A stretch of DNA of 64,000 bases from Hydrococcus rivularis NIES-593 (lineage in GTDB: Bacteria; Cyanobacteriota; Cyanobacteriia; Cyanobacteriales; Microcystaceae), in NCBI RefSeq assembly GCF_001904635.1, contig NZ_MRCB01000002.1:124001-188000 (forward strand), given 5' to 3'. A model generated the notes under the pieces. That model had not been told where the DNA came from and did not search any database. It saw only the letters and a program-made list of their open reading frames with translations. How positions within the stretch are numbered: position 1 is the first letter of the stretch; every line of letters starts with the position of its first letter. A program made the translations under genes and the position numbers. This document shows, piece by piece, positions 9,240-19,103 of the stretch.

Positions 9240-9818
9240 TTATTGTTTTACTTGAGTGCCGTGACTGCGGGGATCGTCCTGACTGGAATTGGCAGCATTA
9301 ACTGGGGCGTTAAAGGTAGAGGTTTGACCCGTAGAATAGGCATATGGTAACTCTGAATTGGCGACCAGAGCGTCCAGATTAGCTTCCATGACCGAAAGCG
9401 GTTGTTCGCCAATCGTTTGGGCAACTGCTTCTCCCTGTCGATTTAAAAAGACAAAATGGGGAATGCCGTCCACGCGATAACGCAAGATTTCGGGCAGCCA
9501 TTTGCTATTATCGACGTTGAGCATAACAAAATTTATCGAGTCAGCATAATTTTGTTTGAGTTGGGCTAAATCTTTTGCCATTGCCTGACAAGTCGTACAC
9601 CAGTTGGCATAGAATTCTGTTAGGGTAGGTTTGCCGTTTGTCAGGGCAACTTCGAGGGGAGTGGATTGTTCGGCTTGCGCTTCGAGAGAAACCGAGCTAG
9701 CTTGAGTATGAAAGCCAAAAGAGATGGCAACGCCCAGAGCGATCGCAGCTATGGCAATTAATAAGTTTCTAATTCGAGCGGCATTTGTTCCTTGAGACCC
9801 CGATAAATTCTCAGCCAT
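9240..9818 (-). CDS. txlA: Membrane-anchored thioredoxin-like protein (TxlA/HCF164 type)
   Basis: This is a 192-residue protein. An N-terminal membrane anchor (about residues 16-38) is followed by a thioredoxin fold with the redox motif WCTTC (Trp73, Cys74, Cys77), preceded by LTEFYANW and followed by the cis-Pro segment GIPHFVFL. The C-terminal ~40 residues are polar and probably disordered. TxlA-type proteins face the thylakoid lumen or periplasm and pass reducing power to cytochrome and photosystem maturation. The gene is divergent from the ferredoxin-like gene at 9889, leaving a 70-base shared promoter region. Confidence 0.9.
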   Translation of the reverse strand: MAENLSGSQGTNAARIRNLLIAIAAIALGVAISFGFHTQASSVSLEAQAEQSTPLEVALTNGKPTLTEFYANWCTTCQAMAKDLAQLKQNYADSINFVMLNVDNSKWLPEILRYRVDGIPHFVFLNRQGEAVAQTIGEQPLSVMEANLDALVANSELPYAYSTGQTSTFNAPVNAANSSQDDPRSHGTQVKQ

Positions 9819-9888
9819 ACCTAATTGATTTTGGACTCATTTCATACGATTTCATTGTAACTATTTACAATCGAATGACAACCGAACG

Positions 9889-10293
9889 ATGAAAAAACGG
9901 GTCACGCTGACTTTTCCCCAAAGAACGGTGCATATGCCAGTGACTTATCGACTGGCAAAGGATTTTAACGTTGCTGCTAATATTATCCGCGCCCAAGTCG
10001 CGCCCAACCAGGTAGGCAAACTGGTACTGGAATTATCGGGGGATATCGACGAGTTAGAAGCGGCGATAGAATGGTTGCGATCGCAGGGAATTGGCGTTTC
10101 TCTGGCGAGTCGCGAAATCGTCATCGATGAAAACAGTTGCGTTGACTGCGGGTTGTGTACGGGCGTTTGTCCCACAGAAGCATTAACCCTAGAACCGGAA
10201 ACGTTTAAATTAAAATTCCTGCGATCGCGCTGTGTCGTCTGCGAGCAATGCATTCCCACCTGTCCGGTACAGGCAATTTCTACCAATCTTTGA
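9889..10293 (+). CDS. NIL domain plus 2[4Fe-4S] ferredoxin-like protein
   Basis: This is a 134-residue protein. Residues 1-75 match the NIL ligand-binding domain usually found in methionine ABC-transporter ATPases. Residues 80-130 hold two [4Fe-4S] clusters: Cys84/87/90/94 and Cys115/118/121/125 (CxxCxxCxxxC twice). This NIL-ferredoxin fusion is conserved in cyanobacteria. A role in electron transfer linked to sulfur or homocysteine metabolism is proposed for related proteins, but the sequence does not prove it here. It is divergent from txlA and convergent with ndhB. Confidence 0.88.
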   Translation: MKKRVTLTFPQRTVHMPVTYRLAKDFNVAANIIRAQVAPNQVGKLVLELSGDIDELEAAIEWLRSQGIGVSLASREIVIDENSCVDCGLCTGVCPTEALTLEPETFKLKFLRSRCVVCEQCIPTCPVQAISTNL

Positions 10294-10328
10294 TAACTTG
10301 TTTAACCTAACTGCAATTGAAATAGCCT

Positions 10329-10362
10329 AAAAAAGTAGAGGTACAATCGCGTTGCACCTCTA
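10329..10362 (-). terminator. Intrinsic terminator of ndhB
   Basis: An 11-bp stem (10336-10346 with 10352-10362, one mismatch) encloses the loop TCGCG. On the minus strand the stem is followed by C and six T residues (A-run at 10329-10334 on the plus strand). It stands 43 bases after the ndhB stop, between two convergent genes, and may also slow the plus-strand transcript. Confidence 0.75.
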
Positions 10363-10404
10363 GGAAAACTCTTTATCGTGCTAAGGTTTTAGGTACGGAC
10401 GGAG

Positions 10405-12021
10405 TTATTGACGTTTTGCCCGCTCAAGCTGTTCTGAAACCGAAAGATCCGCGACTGTTTTGTGAGTATTTTTGACATTCGGGAGCGAACGATTAACTTG
10501 AGGACTGATAATAGCTGCTTTCAGAATTGGCGTGGTAGTGACAGAATTAGTGGCAAGAGTAAATAGAGGATTTGACAAAATTCCCGCTAGAGAAGTTGCT
10601 ACGAGTGACAGTACCAATCCCACTTGCAAGGGACGCATTCCTGGTAGATTCCAACGAATTTCGGGATAATTCTTAACCGCATCCGACATCTCTTGCGGTT
10701 CTTTGACCACCATCATCTTGACGACGCGGATATAGTAGTAAATCGAGGCAACGCTGGTAATTAACCCCAACAAGACCAATCCGTAAAGTCCAGCTTGCCA
10801 ACCCGCCCAGAATAGATAGATTTTACCGAAGAACCCAGCTAGGGGAGGAATGCCACCCAAGGAGAGCAAACAAACGCTCAGACCAAGGGTTAACAGCGGA
10901 TCTTTTTGATACAATCCCGCATATTCGGCGATCCGATCGGTTCCCGTGCGCAGAGAGAAAAGAATCACGCAGGTAAATGCGCCCAGGTTCATAAACAAGT
11001 AAACCAATAGATAAAACACGACGCTAGAGTATCCGGCATCGGTTCCGGCAATCAAACCAATCGTCACAAAACCTGCTTGCCCGATAGACGAGTAAGCTAG
11101 CATTCGTTTCATGCTGGTTTGTGCCAAGGCAACGACGTTTCCCAAAACCATGCTGAGAATTGCCAGGGCAGTAAAGATAAAATGCCACTGTTCGCTTACC
11201 AAGGCGAAAGCCGTCACTAACATGCGAATGGCAAGGGCAAACCCAGCCGCTTTAGAACCGACAGAGAGAAAAGCAACGACAGGAGTAGGAGATCCTTCGT
11301 AAACGTCTGGAGTCCACTGGTGGAAAGGAACGGCAGAAATTTTGAAAGCGACACCAGCGATAACGAAAACCAGTGCGATCGCCAGTGCCAACGATTGACC
11401 GCCGCTAGCATCGGCAAGCTTAGCCGCGATCGCGTCCAAGGCAGTTTCTCCCCCCGACAACCCGTACAACAGGGAAACCCCATAGAGAAAGATTGCCGAA
11501 CTCGAAGCACCGATCAACAGGTATTTTAATGCCGCCTCGTTAGAACGGGGATCGCGCTTCATGTAGCCCGTCATCAGATAGGAAGCAATACTCAACGTCT
11601 CCAGGGAGATATAAATCATCACCAGTTCGTTCCCCCCCGACAGGAACATCCCGCCCAGAGTAGCCGTAAGCATGATAGCGATGAACTCCGCCAAAGACGT
11701 ACCCGATTGTTCTACATAGCGCACCGACATTAAGATAGTAACTGCTGTAGATAAGGCGACGATGGCACGGAAAACGATGCTTAGGTTATCTGCCTCAAAA
11801 GCCCCCAGAAAGGACATAGGCGTGGGATTGTTCCAACCGAGATAGAGTGCCGCGATCGAAATCAGCAATCCCGCGATCGCGGCATAGGGAAGCCAACGCG
11901 CGGAACTGCGCCCCATAATTAGATCCCCGATGACGACGACCATCAGGGTGATAATCACGATGCCTTCTGGCAAAATGGTTCCAGCATTGAGCTGACTAGC
12001 GACAAGAGTGGAAAAATCCAT
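10405..12021 (-). CDS. ndhB: NAD(P)H-quinone oxidoreductase subunit 2 (NdhB)
   Basis: This is a 538-residue polytopic membrane protein of the antiporter-like NuoN/NdhB family, part of the proton-pumping arm of thylakoid NDH-1. NDH-1 works in respiration, cyclic electron flow and CO2 uptake. Family motifs are clear: [32 protein letters not shown] (key Lys), [24 protein letters not shown] and [16 protein letters not shown]. The N-terminus [20 protein letters not shown] matches cyanobacterial NdhB, which fixes the start. Monocistronic, with its own terminator. Confidence 0.97.
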   Translation of the reverse strand: MDFSTLVASQLNAGTILPEGIVIITLMVVVIGDLIMGRSSARWLPYAAIAGLLISIAALYLGWNNPTPMSFLGAFEADNLSIVFRAIVALSTAVTILMSVRYVEQSGTSLAEFIAIMLTATLGGMFLSGGNELVMIYISLETLSIASYLMTGYMKRDPRSNEAALKYLLIGASSSAIFLYGVSLLYGLSGGETALDAIAAKLADASGGQSLALAIALVFVIAGVAFKISAVPFHQWTPDVYEGSPTPVVAFLSVGSKAAGFALAIRMLVTAFALVSEQWHFIFTALAILSMVLGNVVALAQTSMKRMLAYSSIGQAGFVTIGLIAGTDAGYSSVVFYLLVYLFMNLGAFTCVILFSLRTGTDRIAEYAGLYQKDPLLTLGLSVCLLSLGGIPPLAGFFGKIYLFWAGWQAGLYGLVLLGLITSVASIYYYIRVVKMMVVKEPQEMSDAVKNYPEIRWNLPGMRPLQVGLVLSLVATSLAGILSNPLFTLATNSVTTTPILKAAIISPQVNRSLPNVKNTHKTVADLSVSEQLERAKRQ

Positions 12022-12430
12022 AGGGTTTATAAGTTGAACTAATCTATAGTAAGAAAGGGCAGCACCCGAATCAACTGCTCTTGTATCATTAAAAAACCTT
12101 TAAAGAAATTGTAACCTGCAAGTTACTCCAATCTCTCGGTTGCAATCGACGCGAGAAGTTTTGTTAGATTGATAAGCTAGGATTGAGCTATGTTAAAACT
12201 ATGCGATAAGTTTAACCGGATTCCCATGCCCAAAGGTCAATTATCGAGCAGATGCTGGGCGATCGACGTTAAGGTAGGGAATCCCGCGTTAAAAGAGCGC
12301 AAAAATTTAAATTACCAGAAGCCTGCTTCAGTTTCCGTCCAAAACTCTCCCCTTCAATTGATTTTTGCTTGACCTAGTTGTACTCAAACAGCACTAATTG
12401 CTATAACAGCGCAACTACCTGTAACCTCTT
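12022..12430. other. Divergent promoter region between ndhB and topA
   Basis: These 409 bases lie between two divergent housekeeping genes. A 60-codon open frame at 12190-12372 has no ribosome-binding site and no recognisable protein. I place no gene or strong hairpin here. Confidence 0.45.
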
Positions 12431-15064
12431 ATGTCAACTCTCGTCATCGTCGAATCCCCCACTAAAGCCCGCACGATCGGGAACTATTTGCCCAAAGATT
12501 ACCTCGTAGAAGCATCAATGGGACACGTGCGCGATTTGCCGGCATCCGCTGAGGAAATTCCGCCGGAATATAAAGACAAAAAGTGGGCAACGTTAGGAGT
12601 TAACGTCGAAAATAATTTCGAGCCGCTCTATGTCGTTCCTCAAACCAAGAAAAAAGTCGTTAGAGAACTGCAAGCGGCACTAAAAAAGGCGGACAAACTC
12701 ATCCTCGCAACGGACGAAGATCGCGAAGGGGAAAGTATTAGCTGGCATCTCACCCAGATCCTAAAGCCAAAAGTTCCGGTCGAGCGGATGGTTTTCCACG
12801 AGATCACCCGCGAGGCGATTCAAGAAGCCCTCAAAAATTGTCGCCAGATTGACGAGAATTTGGTTCGCGCTCAGGAAACGCGACGAATTTTAGACCGTCT
12901 AGTTGGCTATACCCTTTCTCCCTTGCTGTGGAAGAAAATCGCTTGGGGATTGTCTGCCGGACGAGTTCAATCTGTTGCCGTGCGCTTGTTAGTGCAACGA
13001 GAGCGAGAACGCCTTGCCTTTAAATCGGGAAGTTATTGGGATCTCAAAGCTATCTTAGAACAAGAGAAAACTCCCTTTGAAGCAAGATTAATTGCTTTAG
13101 GCGGTAAAAAGCTGGCTACGGGGAGCGATTTCGACCCCACAACGGGGAAAATTGCGCGAGGGCGCGATGTAGTGCTTTTGAACGAAGAAGAAGCAACTGC
13201 CCTCAAAGAGCGCCTCGAAGATAAAGTCTGGAAAGTTACCAACACCGAAGAAAAACCTACCACTCGCAAACCCGCTCCTCCTTTTACAACTTCTACCCTA
13301 CAACAGGAAGCCAACCGAAAACTGGGCATTTCGGCGCGAGATACGATGCGGATCGCCCAAAATCTCTACGAGCAGGGCTATATCACCTACATGCGAACGG
13401 ATTCGGTGCATTTGTCCGCACAGGCGATCGCAGCAGCAAGAGCCTGCGTTGAGGAAATGTACGGCAAGGAATACCTCAGCTCTAAACCGCGAAATTATAC
13501 CACAAAAAGTAAAGGAGCGCAAGAAGCACACGAAGCTATCCGTCCGGCAGGCAGTAGCTTTCGCATCCCCAGCAAAACAGGGCTATCGGGACTGGACTTC
13601 TCCCTCTACGATTTAATCTGGAAGCGAACGGTTGCCTGTCAGATGGCAGATGCGCGCTTGACTCTAACGACCGTCAATATTAAAGTCGAAGATGCCGATT
13701 TTAGAGCTTCTGGGAAACGCATTGATTTTGCAGGCTTTTTTCGCGCCTATGTCGAAGGTTCCGATGACCCAGAAGCTGCCCTCGATAGCCAAGATGTGAT
13801 TCTGCCTCCCCTGAAAGTTGGAGATACGCCGGAGTGCAAGCAATTAGATGTTTTGGGACACGAAACCCAACCGCCCGCTCGCTATAGCGAAGCCTCTTTA
13901 GTCAAAACCTTAGAAAGCGAAGGCGTGGGTCGTCCCAGTACCTATGCCACCATTATCGGGACAATTATCGATCGCGGCTATGCCAAGATGGAGAATAAAG
14001 CCTTAGTCCCGACTTTTCCAGCTTTTGCCGTCACTAGCCTGCTAGAACAACATTTTTCCGACTTAGTAGATGTCAGCTTTACCGCCAAGATGGAACAAAC
14101 CTTAGATGAAATTGCTAGCGGCAAAGCTGAATGGCTTCCCTACCTTCAGAAGTTTTATCTGGGGAACGAAGGACTGGAGAATCAAGTTAAGGTTAGAGAA
14201 AGCGACATCGACCCCAGCAAGGCGAAAACAATTTGTCTAGAAAATCTGAATGCAGTCGTCAAAATCGGAAAATTTGGACCTTATCTAGAAGTTCCCAACA
14301 ACGAAGAAGTCGTGACAGTTTCTCTGCCGCCAGACGTGACTCCTGCCGACCTCAATCCCGAACAGGTACAGGTGCTGCTGCGCCAAAAAACTGAAGGGCC
14401 CGATAAATTAGGATTGCATCCAGAAACTGGAGAACCAATTTATCTAAAAATCGGCACTTATGGTCCTTACGTTCAGTTGGGAGAAGAGTCGGAAAACAAT
14501 AAAAAACCCAAACGTGCCTCTCTTCCTAGAGGCGTTAAACCAGAAGAGGTGACGCTGGAGATGGCAGTCGGTTTATTATCTCTGCCTCGGACGCTAGGAA
14601 CCCATCCAGTTACAGGAGCAAAAATTAAAGCAGGGTTAGGAAAATTTGGACCATATATCGTTCACGACCAAGGCAAGGAAGGACTAGATTACCGCTCCCT
14701 CAAAGCAGGAGACGATGTTTTGACCGTGACTCTAGAACGGGCGCTAGAATTATTATCCGAACCGAAGCGAGGACGAGGAGGCAGTCGCGGCACTAAAAAG
14801 GAACCATTGCGCGAACTGGGGGTTCATCCCGACGATAACGAACCCATCAATATCTACGACGGTCCCTATGGCGCTTACGTCAAGCACGGCAAGACCAATG
14901 CTGGCATTCCTGAAGGAGAAACCGTAGAAAGTTTGACCCTCGAAAAAGCTTTAGAACTGATCGCTGCCAAAGCAGGGACAAAAAAATCGACTCGCAAGTC
15001 TACTGCAACTGCCTCGAAAACGAAGAAAACAACCACCAAGAAAACGACAACCAAGAAAACATAG
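12431..15064 (+). CDS. topA: DNA topoisomerase I
   Basis: This is a type IA topoisomerase of 877 residues that relaxes negative supercoils. The Toprim domain is N-terminal ([10 protein letters not shown] at 4-13; ATDEDREGE near residue 95-103). The central catalytic domain carries Tyr320 in [10 protein letters not shown], and the C-terminal gate contains GVGRPSTYA. No zinc-finger cysteine clusters are present. Instead there are four Topo_C-type repeats with GPY/GAY-V cores ([32 protein letters not shown]), then a Lys/Thr tail (about 845-877) likely to bind DNA. This is the cyanobacterial layout. The next gene follows after 53 bases. Confidence 0.96.
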   Translation: MSTLVIVESPTKARTIGNYLPKDYLVEASMGHVRDLPASAEEIPPEYKDKKWATLGVNVENNFEPLYVVPQTKKKVVRELQAALKKADKLILATDEDREGESISWHLTQILKPKVPVERMVFHEITREAIQEALKNCRQIDENLVRAQETRRILDRLVGYTLSPLLWKKIAWGLSAGRVQSVAVRLLVQRERERLAFKSGSYWDLKAILEQEKTPFEARLIALGGKKLATGSDFDPTTGKIARGRDVVLLNEEEATALKERLEDKVWKVTNTEEKPTTRKPAPPFTTSTLQQEANRKLGISARDTMRIAQNLYEQGYITYMRTDSVHLSAQAIAAARACVEEMYGKEYLSSKPRNYTTKSKGAQEAHEAIRPAGSSFRIPSKTGLSGLDFSLYDLIWKRTVACQMADARLTLTTVNIKVEDADFRASGKRIDFAGFFRAYVEGSDDPEAALDSQDVILPPLKVGDTPECKQLDVLGHETQPPARYSEASLVKTLESEGVGRPSTYATIIGTIIDRGYAKMENKALVPTFPAFAVTSLLEQHFSDLVDVSFTAKMEQTLDEIASGKAEWLPYLQKFYLGNEGLENQVKVRESDIDPSKAKTICLENLNAVVKIGKFGPYLEVPNNEEVVTVSLPPDVTPADLNPEQVQVLLRQKTEGPDKLGLHPETGEPIYLKIGTYGPYVQLGEESENNKKPKRASLPRGVKPEEVTLEMAVGLLSLPRTLGTHPVTGAKIKAGLGKFGPYIVHDQGKEGLDYRSLKAGDDVLTVTLERALELLSEPKRGRGGSRGTKKEPLRELGVHPDDNEPINIYDGPYGAYVKHGKTNAGIPEGETVESLTLEKALELIAAKAGTKKSTRKSTATASKTKKTTTKKTTTKKT

Positions 15065-15117
15065 AGCGATCGCAGTTATAGTGAATTGAGATAGGAAAAC
15101 TAGGAGGTATATCAGAA

Positions 15118-15714
15118 GTGGACGCAATGGAGTTTTTCCAGCGCAGTGCCGGAAAATGGCGTTCTCAGCGCACGACGCATCATCTCCCGTTTAGACGAGC
15201 AGAGACGGGCGATTCGGATATTTATGTAGAAGCGCTAGCAGCCGACCATCCCAAAATCGTCGAAATTTGCGAAATGCACGAGGTAGATCCGTCTTTGGCT
15301 GTCGGCGGAGCCTTTGTTAGTTGGGACGGCTCGATGGCGTGGGACAAAGCCGACGAAAATCACCAAGGAACGACGGTGTTTGCCCTAATTCCCGATGTCG
15401 ATAATTCTAGACAAGGCATGCTCCTGCGGGAGAGGGGTTATGCCGAAATCATCCCCATTGCGGGACGATACTACATGGATGACGAAAATGGATTGGTTCT
15501 TATCACTGAGTACGAAACGATGAGTACCATCGAACGTTTCTGGTTCGTCAGTCCCGATATGCGCCTGCGTACTAGCACCGTGCAGCGTTATGGCGGATTT
15601 AATACGGCTACTTTCTGCGCTGAAATTCGCACCGAGTCACAAGCCAAGGAATTTAGCGGATCTCAAGCACCTCCTTCCGAAGGAATGCAGTTTTATTCCA
15701 TCAGCGGCTGGTAA
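15118..15714 (+). CDS. CpcS/CpeS-type phycobiliprotein chromophore lyase
   Basis: The 198-residue protein matches the CpcS/CpeS lipocalin-like bilin lyases: MEFFQRSAGKWRSQRTTHHL at the start, then beta-strand-rich sequence ending in TASFC-like and FYSISGW motifs. Such lyases attach phycocyanobilin to Cys-84-type sites on phycobiliproteins in the cytoplasm. The start is GTG at 15118: AGGAGGT at 15102-15108 is well spaced for it and too far from the ATG three codons later. Which subunit it serves (CpcS, CpcU or CpeS) cannot be decided here. Confidence 0.85.
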   Translation: MDAMEFFQRSAGKWRSQRTTHHLPFRRAETGDSDIYVEALAADHPKIVEICEMHEVDPSLAVGGAFVSWDGSMAWDKADENHQGTTVFALIPDVDNSRQGMLLRERGYAEIIPIAGRYYMDDENGLVLITEYETMSTIERFWFVSPDMRLRTSTVQRYGGFNTATFCAEIRTESQAKEFSGSQAPPSEGMQFYSISGW

Positions 15715-15766
15715 TGACAGTGACCAGTGATTCGATGAAAGGATTTTGGATTTTGGTCGCCGTTGT

Positions 15767-15905
15767 GCTGGAAGTGCAAGGTACTCCGCCAAGTGAGCGG
15801 CGGAGCCTGAAAAGCACTTCGTCAATTCCAGCGGCGTGCGGCGACTGCGTTCCGCAGATTTTGGCGAAGCCGCCGCACGCTCCCGGAACCGCTTCCGGGA
15901 GAACG
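15767..15905. repeat. GC-rich nested palindromic element
   Basis: Several perfect dyads are packed together. GCGTGCGGCG (15834-15843) pairs with CGCCGCACGC (15871-15880). CTCCCGGAA (15880-15888) pairs with TTCCGGGAG (15893-15901). CTCCGCC (15784-15790) pairs with GGCGGAG (15799-15805). GAAGTGC (15771-15777) pairs with GCACTTC (15814-15820), and GCTGGAA (15767) with TTCCAGC (15826-15832). The composition differs from the flanks. It looks like a REP/BIME-type intergenic element; pyrimidine-rich filler (TCTCCGAGTCTC, GACTTCCGAATTCC) follows to 16012. Confidence 0.7.
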
Positions 15906-16012
15906 GCGGATTTTGGATTAATTGTCTGGGAGTCCCCCAGTCTCCGAGTCTCTCCATCTCCTCCGACTTCCGACTTCCGAATTCCGAATTCCCCCCGTCC
16001 CCCAATCTCTCT

Positions 16013-16954
16013 ATGACCTTTTTTCGACAAGACGAACAACTCGAAAAACTCGCAATCGATATTTTAGAAAAAACTTGGGCTAAATTTCCCGACCTAGGAC
16101 GCGATCGCATCGCCTTAACCTGGATAGTTTACGATCCTCCGGTCGCGGTCAATACGGGTGGAGCAATTTCTGCCGAGGAGTTCTGGAAATATCCGGTGCG
16201 AGGCTATAGCTATCGAGGAGACGAGCGCATTTATCCAGCTAGCATCGTCAAACTGTTTTATTTGGTTGCGATTCACGAATGGCTAGAAGGAGGCATGATT
16301 CCCGAATCGACTGAGTTAAATCGAGCCATTCGGGACATGATCGTCGATTCGAGCAACGATGCCACCAGTTTAGTCGTAGACGTGTTGACGGGAACGACTA
16401 GCGGTCCAGAATTGCCTCCGGGTCCGTTGGAAACGTGGAAGTACCAGCGCAATATCGTCAATCGCTATTTTCAATCGCTAGGCTGGGAAGAATTAGCCCA
16501 GATCAATGTCAACCAGAAACCGTGGGGAGATGGACCTTATGGACGCGAGAGGGCATTTTTGGGCGAGATGATGGAAAATCGCAATATGCTGACCACTAAT
16601 GCGGTAGCAAGGCTATTACACGCGATTGTCGGGGGAGTGGCGGTATCGTCAGCGCGATCGCAACAGATGATGGACTTGCTCAAACGAAATCTCGATGTTG
16701 CAACGTCTTCTGCCTCTGATGAGGAAAATCAGGTTACCGGGTTTTTAGGTGAAGGGTTGCCAACCAATGCTCAGTTATGGTCAAAAGCTGGTTGGACGAG
16801 TCAAGTCCGTCACGATGCCGCTTATATCGAAATTCCCAATCGTCAACCCTATCTTCTCGTCGTTTTTACAGAAGGTAAAGCCGATACCAAGAAAAAGGAA
16901 ATTCTCCCGTTTATTTCTCGCTCTTTTGTTGGCGCGATGGAAAATCTTTCTTAG
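16013..16954 (+). CDS. Serine hydrolase of the class A beta-lactamase-like family
   Basis: This is a 313-residue protein of the penicillin-recognising serine-hydrolase fold. The SxxK motif is Ser77-IV-Lys80 in YPASIVK, an SxN-like motif is Ser113-Ser-Asn115 (DSSNDATS), and the KTG position reads KAG (LWSKAGW). No signal peptide precedes it, so it may act in the cytoplasm or the name may be only structural. Beta-lactamase activity is not implied. The frame stays open upstream through the palindromic element, but ATG 16013 is the first start outside repetitive sequence. A strong terminator follows. Confidence 0.8.
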   Translation: MTFFRQDEQLEKLAIDILEKTWAKFPDLGRDRIALTWIVYDPPVAVNTGGAISAEEFWKYPVRGYSYRGDERIYPASIVKLFYLVAIHEWLEGGMIPESTELNRAIRDMIVDSSNDATSLVVDVLTGTTSGPELPPGPLETWKYQRNIVNRYFQSLGWEELAQINVNQKPWGDGPYGRERAFLGEMMENRNMLTTNAVARLLHAIVGGVAVSSARSQQMMDLLKRNLDVATSSASDEENQVTGFLGEGLPTNAQLWSKAGWTSQVRHDAAYIEIPNRQPYLLVVFTEGKADTKKKEILPFISRSFVGAMENLS

Positions 16955-16967
16955 AAGCACGATCGAG

Positions 16968-16996
16968 ACAAAACACCCCATGAAGGGGTGTTTTGT
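16968..16996. terminator. Bidirectional intrinsic terminator between convergent genes
   Basis: A perfect 12-bp stem, ACAAAACACCCC / GGGGTGTTTTGT, encloses the loop ATGAA, with the T-rich and A-rich ends built into the stem on both strands. It ends the serine hydrolase gene (14 bases after its stop) and the DUF4278 gene on the other strand (22 bases after its stop). Confidence 0.85.
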
Positions 16997-17018
16997 TTAT
17001 CTAGCAATTGACTTCGTA

Positions 17019-17444
17019 CTAACTTACAGCACCGCCAAAGCGATCGTAATTATCCCGGAAGGTGGGCTGAATTTGCCCTTGAATGTGAGTCCAATGTTTT
17101 GACACGTCGTCCGTCGCGCCAATTTCCTCTACTGCACGACTCAAGAGAGATTGTTGGCGCTTTTTGACGGCTTGGGTGCGATCCGCCATTAAGGTACGAG
17201 CTTTATCTGCCATCGAGAGAGCAGGCGCTGCTTGTGGTGCGGCTGTTCCCGGAATGGCGGTATCGGGTTTATTATAGGTTACGCCACGATAGGTCAAATT
17301 GGCTCTTGGTACTAAAATAGGTGGTTTCTTCAGGTTGCGGAATCTCCAATCTCGACTCCGATATTTTCCACCCACTTCACCCGTTGTTGTTTCTACAACG
17401 ATGGGATCGTATTCATAGCTAACACCGCGATAGGTAAGTTTCAT
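17019..17444 (-). CDS. DUF4278 domain protein
   Basis: A 141-residue protein with two copies of the cyanobacterial DUF4278 motif: LTYRGVSYEYDP at the N-terminus and LTYRGVTYNKP at about 50-60. An Ala/Pro linker and a charged helical C-terminus (ADKARTLMADRTQAVKKRQQ) follow. The domain has no established function. Convergent with the preceding gene through a shared terminator. Confidence 0.8.
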   Translation of the reverse strand: MKLTYRGVSYEYDPIVVETTTGEVGGKYRSRDWRFRNLKKPPILVPRANLTYRGVTYNKPDTAIPGTAAPQAAPALSMADKARTLMADRTQAVKKRQQSLLSRAVEEIGATDDVSKHWTHIQGQIQPTFRDNYDRFGGAVS

Positions 17445-17637
17445 CGTTTTCGCTCCTCAGAAATTGTAGGGGGTTTCGAGGCGCGTTCCTTCGGGATGTT
17501 TCCCTACTTCCGTCTCTCTAGTCAGGGCTTAGAGAGATGAACGATTTATTTTCTGTATTAATTGTTACAGTTTAGAATTGAATTGTCAAGAGAAATGCAA
17601 ATTTTCTGAAAAAAACAAGTGCTATGCTAGAAAAGTT

Positions 17638-18102
17638 ATGAGCGATCGAGACGACAGAATCAAAATTATTAGCGACAACCGCCAAGCTCGCTTTCTTTAT
17701 GAAATCCTAGAAACTTACGAGGCGGGAATTGAGCTTCTAGGAACCGAAGTGAAATCGATTCGTGCTGGGAAGGTTAACCTCCGGGACGGATATGCCTTGA
17801 TTCGCAATGGAGAAGCATGGTTGATTAACGTCCATATCTCTCCCTACGAAGCAAGCGGACAATATTTCAATCACGACCCTCGCCGTACCCGTAAGTTGCT
17901 GCTGCACCGTAAAGAAATTAGTAAGCTAATTGGACAAGTCGAACAGAAAGGCTTAACCTTGGTTCCTCTAAAAATGTATTTCAAAGGTAGCTTGGTAAAA
18001 GTTAGCTTGGGACTCGGACGAGGGAAGAAACTTCACGATAAGCGCGAAACTCTCAAACGCCGTCAAGACGAACGAGAAATGGCTCGCCTGTTAAAACGAT
18101 GA
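17638..18102 (+). CDS. smpB: SsrA-binding protein SmpB
   Basis: SmpB binds tmRNA and brings it to stalled ribosomes. The 154-residue product from ATG 17638 has the family length. Signatures are [24 protein letters not shown] (within residues 9-33), [23 protein letters not shown] and the basic tail [15 protein letters not shown]. The frame is open 20 codons upstream, but that extension is not family-like and would change the length. The tmRNA gene itself is not in this window. Confidence 0.94.
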   Translation: MSDRDDRIKIISDNRQARFLYEILETYEAGIELLGTEVKSIRAGKVNLRDGYALIRNGEAWLINVHISPYEASGQYFNHDPRRTRKLLLHRKEISKLIGQVEQKGLTLVPLKMYFKGSLVKVSLGLGRGKKLHDKRETLKRRQDEREMARLLKR

Positions 18103-18182
18103 TCGAAAATTCTGTTGCAAGCAGATTTACATTGGGTTAAAGTGTGTTACTCTAGATAAGGTGAAATTTTTAAGACTCTCAT

Positions 18183-18253
18183 GCGGGCATAGTTTAGTGG
18201 TAAAACCTTAGCCTTCCAAGCTAATGATGCGAGTTCGATTCTCGCTGCCCGCT
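18183..18253 (+). tRNA. tRNA-Gly (anticodon TCC)
   Basis: A cloverleaf can be drawn: acceptor GCGGGCA with TGCCCGC, D arm GTTT/AAAC, anticodon stem TTAGC/GCTAA around loop CTTCCAA (anticodon TCC, reading GGA), T arm GCGAG/CTCGC with loop TTCGATT, and discriminator T. CCA is not encoded. It lies 80 bases after smpB. Confidence 0.95.
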
Positions 18254-18311
18254 TGAAAAATTAAACGCCTGGTATTCAAAGACTTTTGCCGAAAATCATT
18301 AGTCAGAATAG

Positions 18312-18908
18312 TTAACGAAGACAAGCTTGAAAGTTTTCTCCAGCGAAGCCGCGTAACGCAAAAGATACGCGCTGTTCGGGTGTTCCGTGGTGAGCCGAAT
18401 CGTGATAGTCATAGTCACCAACTTGGGCAGCAGCTAAACCTACCAGGTATCCCATTTGTTCGTATTCTTCTCCAGACACAGAAGCCAGCTTAGAAAACAT
18501 CCAAGACAGTGCATCTCCTGCAAGGCAATCGGCTTGTAGTTCAGTACCAATCGTAACTGCTCCACTATCCATGCCTCCAATTCCTAAATTCCATTGAACG
18601 GCATGGGCAGTTTCATGAGCCGCTACAAATAGCGAAAAAACCGGATTATCGCTAGCTCCCTTTACGGCTTCTACGTTGATGTAAACCGTGTTATCGGCAG
18701 GACAAAAAGCGGCAAGAGTTACAACTCCACAGTCCGAATATGTTGGTTGGTGTTCCAATACATAGTTGAAATTAACTTCATATAAAGAAGTCATATAATT
18801 TATGACTCCTTCAATTGCACCTTCAACTGATTGAGCTTTGGCGCCAATAGGAGATAAGGCAACCGCTGCCGTAGCAGCAGCTACGATTAATTTCTTCAAG
18901 CGTTTCAT
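18312..18908 (-). CDS. Secreted neutral zinc metallopeptidase-like protein
   Basis: A 198-residue precursor. A Sec signal peptide (basic MKRLKK, Ala-rich core, likely cleavage after AKA at ~25) precedes a zincin-like domain with HETAH at 98-102, a downstream Glu in ELQAD (123-127) as possible third ligand, and HGTPEQRVSFALRGF near the end. That order matches the YpfJ-type putative neutral zinc metallopeptidases, although this one is shorter. Six Cys residues lie in the exported part. The substrate is unknown. Confidence 0.78.
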   Translation of the reverse strand: MKRLKKLIVAAATAAVALSPIGAKAQSVEGAIEGVINYMTSLYEVNFNYVLEHQPTYSDCGVVTLAAFCPADNTVYINVEAVKGASDNPVFSLFVAAHETAHAVQWNLGIGGMDSGAVTIGTELQADCLAGDALSWMFSKLASVSGEEYEQMGYLVGLAAAQVGDYDYHDSAHHGTPEQRVSFALRGFAGENFQACLR

Positions 18909-19103
18909 CTAAGGAACTTATAGGGACAAATAACTGTTATTCCCAAAGTACGGTTAATTACAAAGCTTGCCTGTAACCTAAATCCGAACTGGATGTGATT
19001 CTAATCATGCAGTTTGCTGAGAAAGAGGGCTAAGCTGCGTGTTTCTTACACTGAATTTGAAAATATAAATTTATTTTTTAATTGAAGGCGCGATCGGATG
19101 AGC

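Noticed and set aside
12190-12372. 60-codon plus-strand frame between ndhB and topA
   Set aside because: No ribosome-binding site, no recognisable protein, and it lies in the divergent promoter region.
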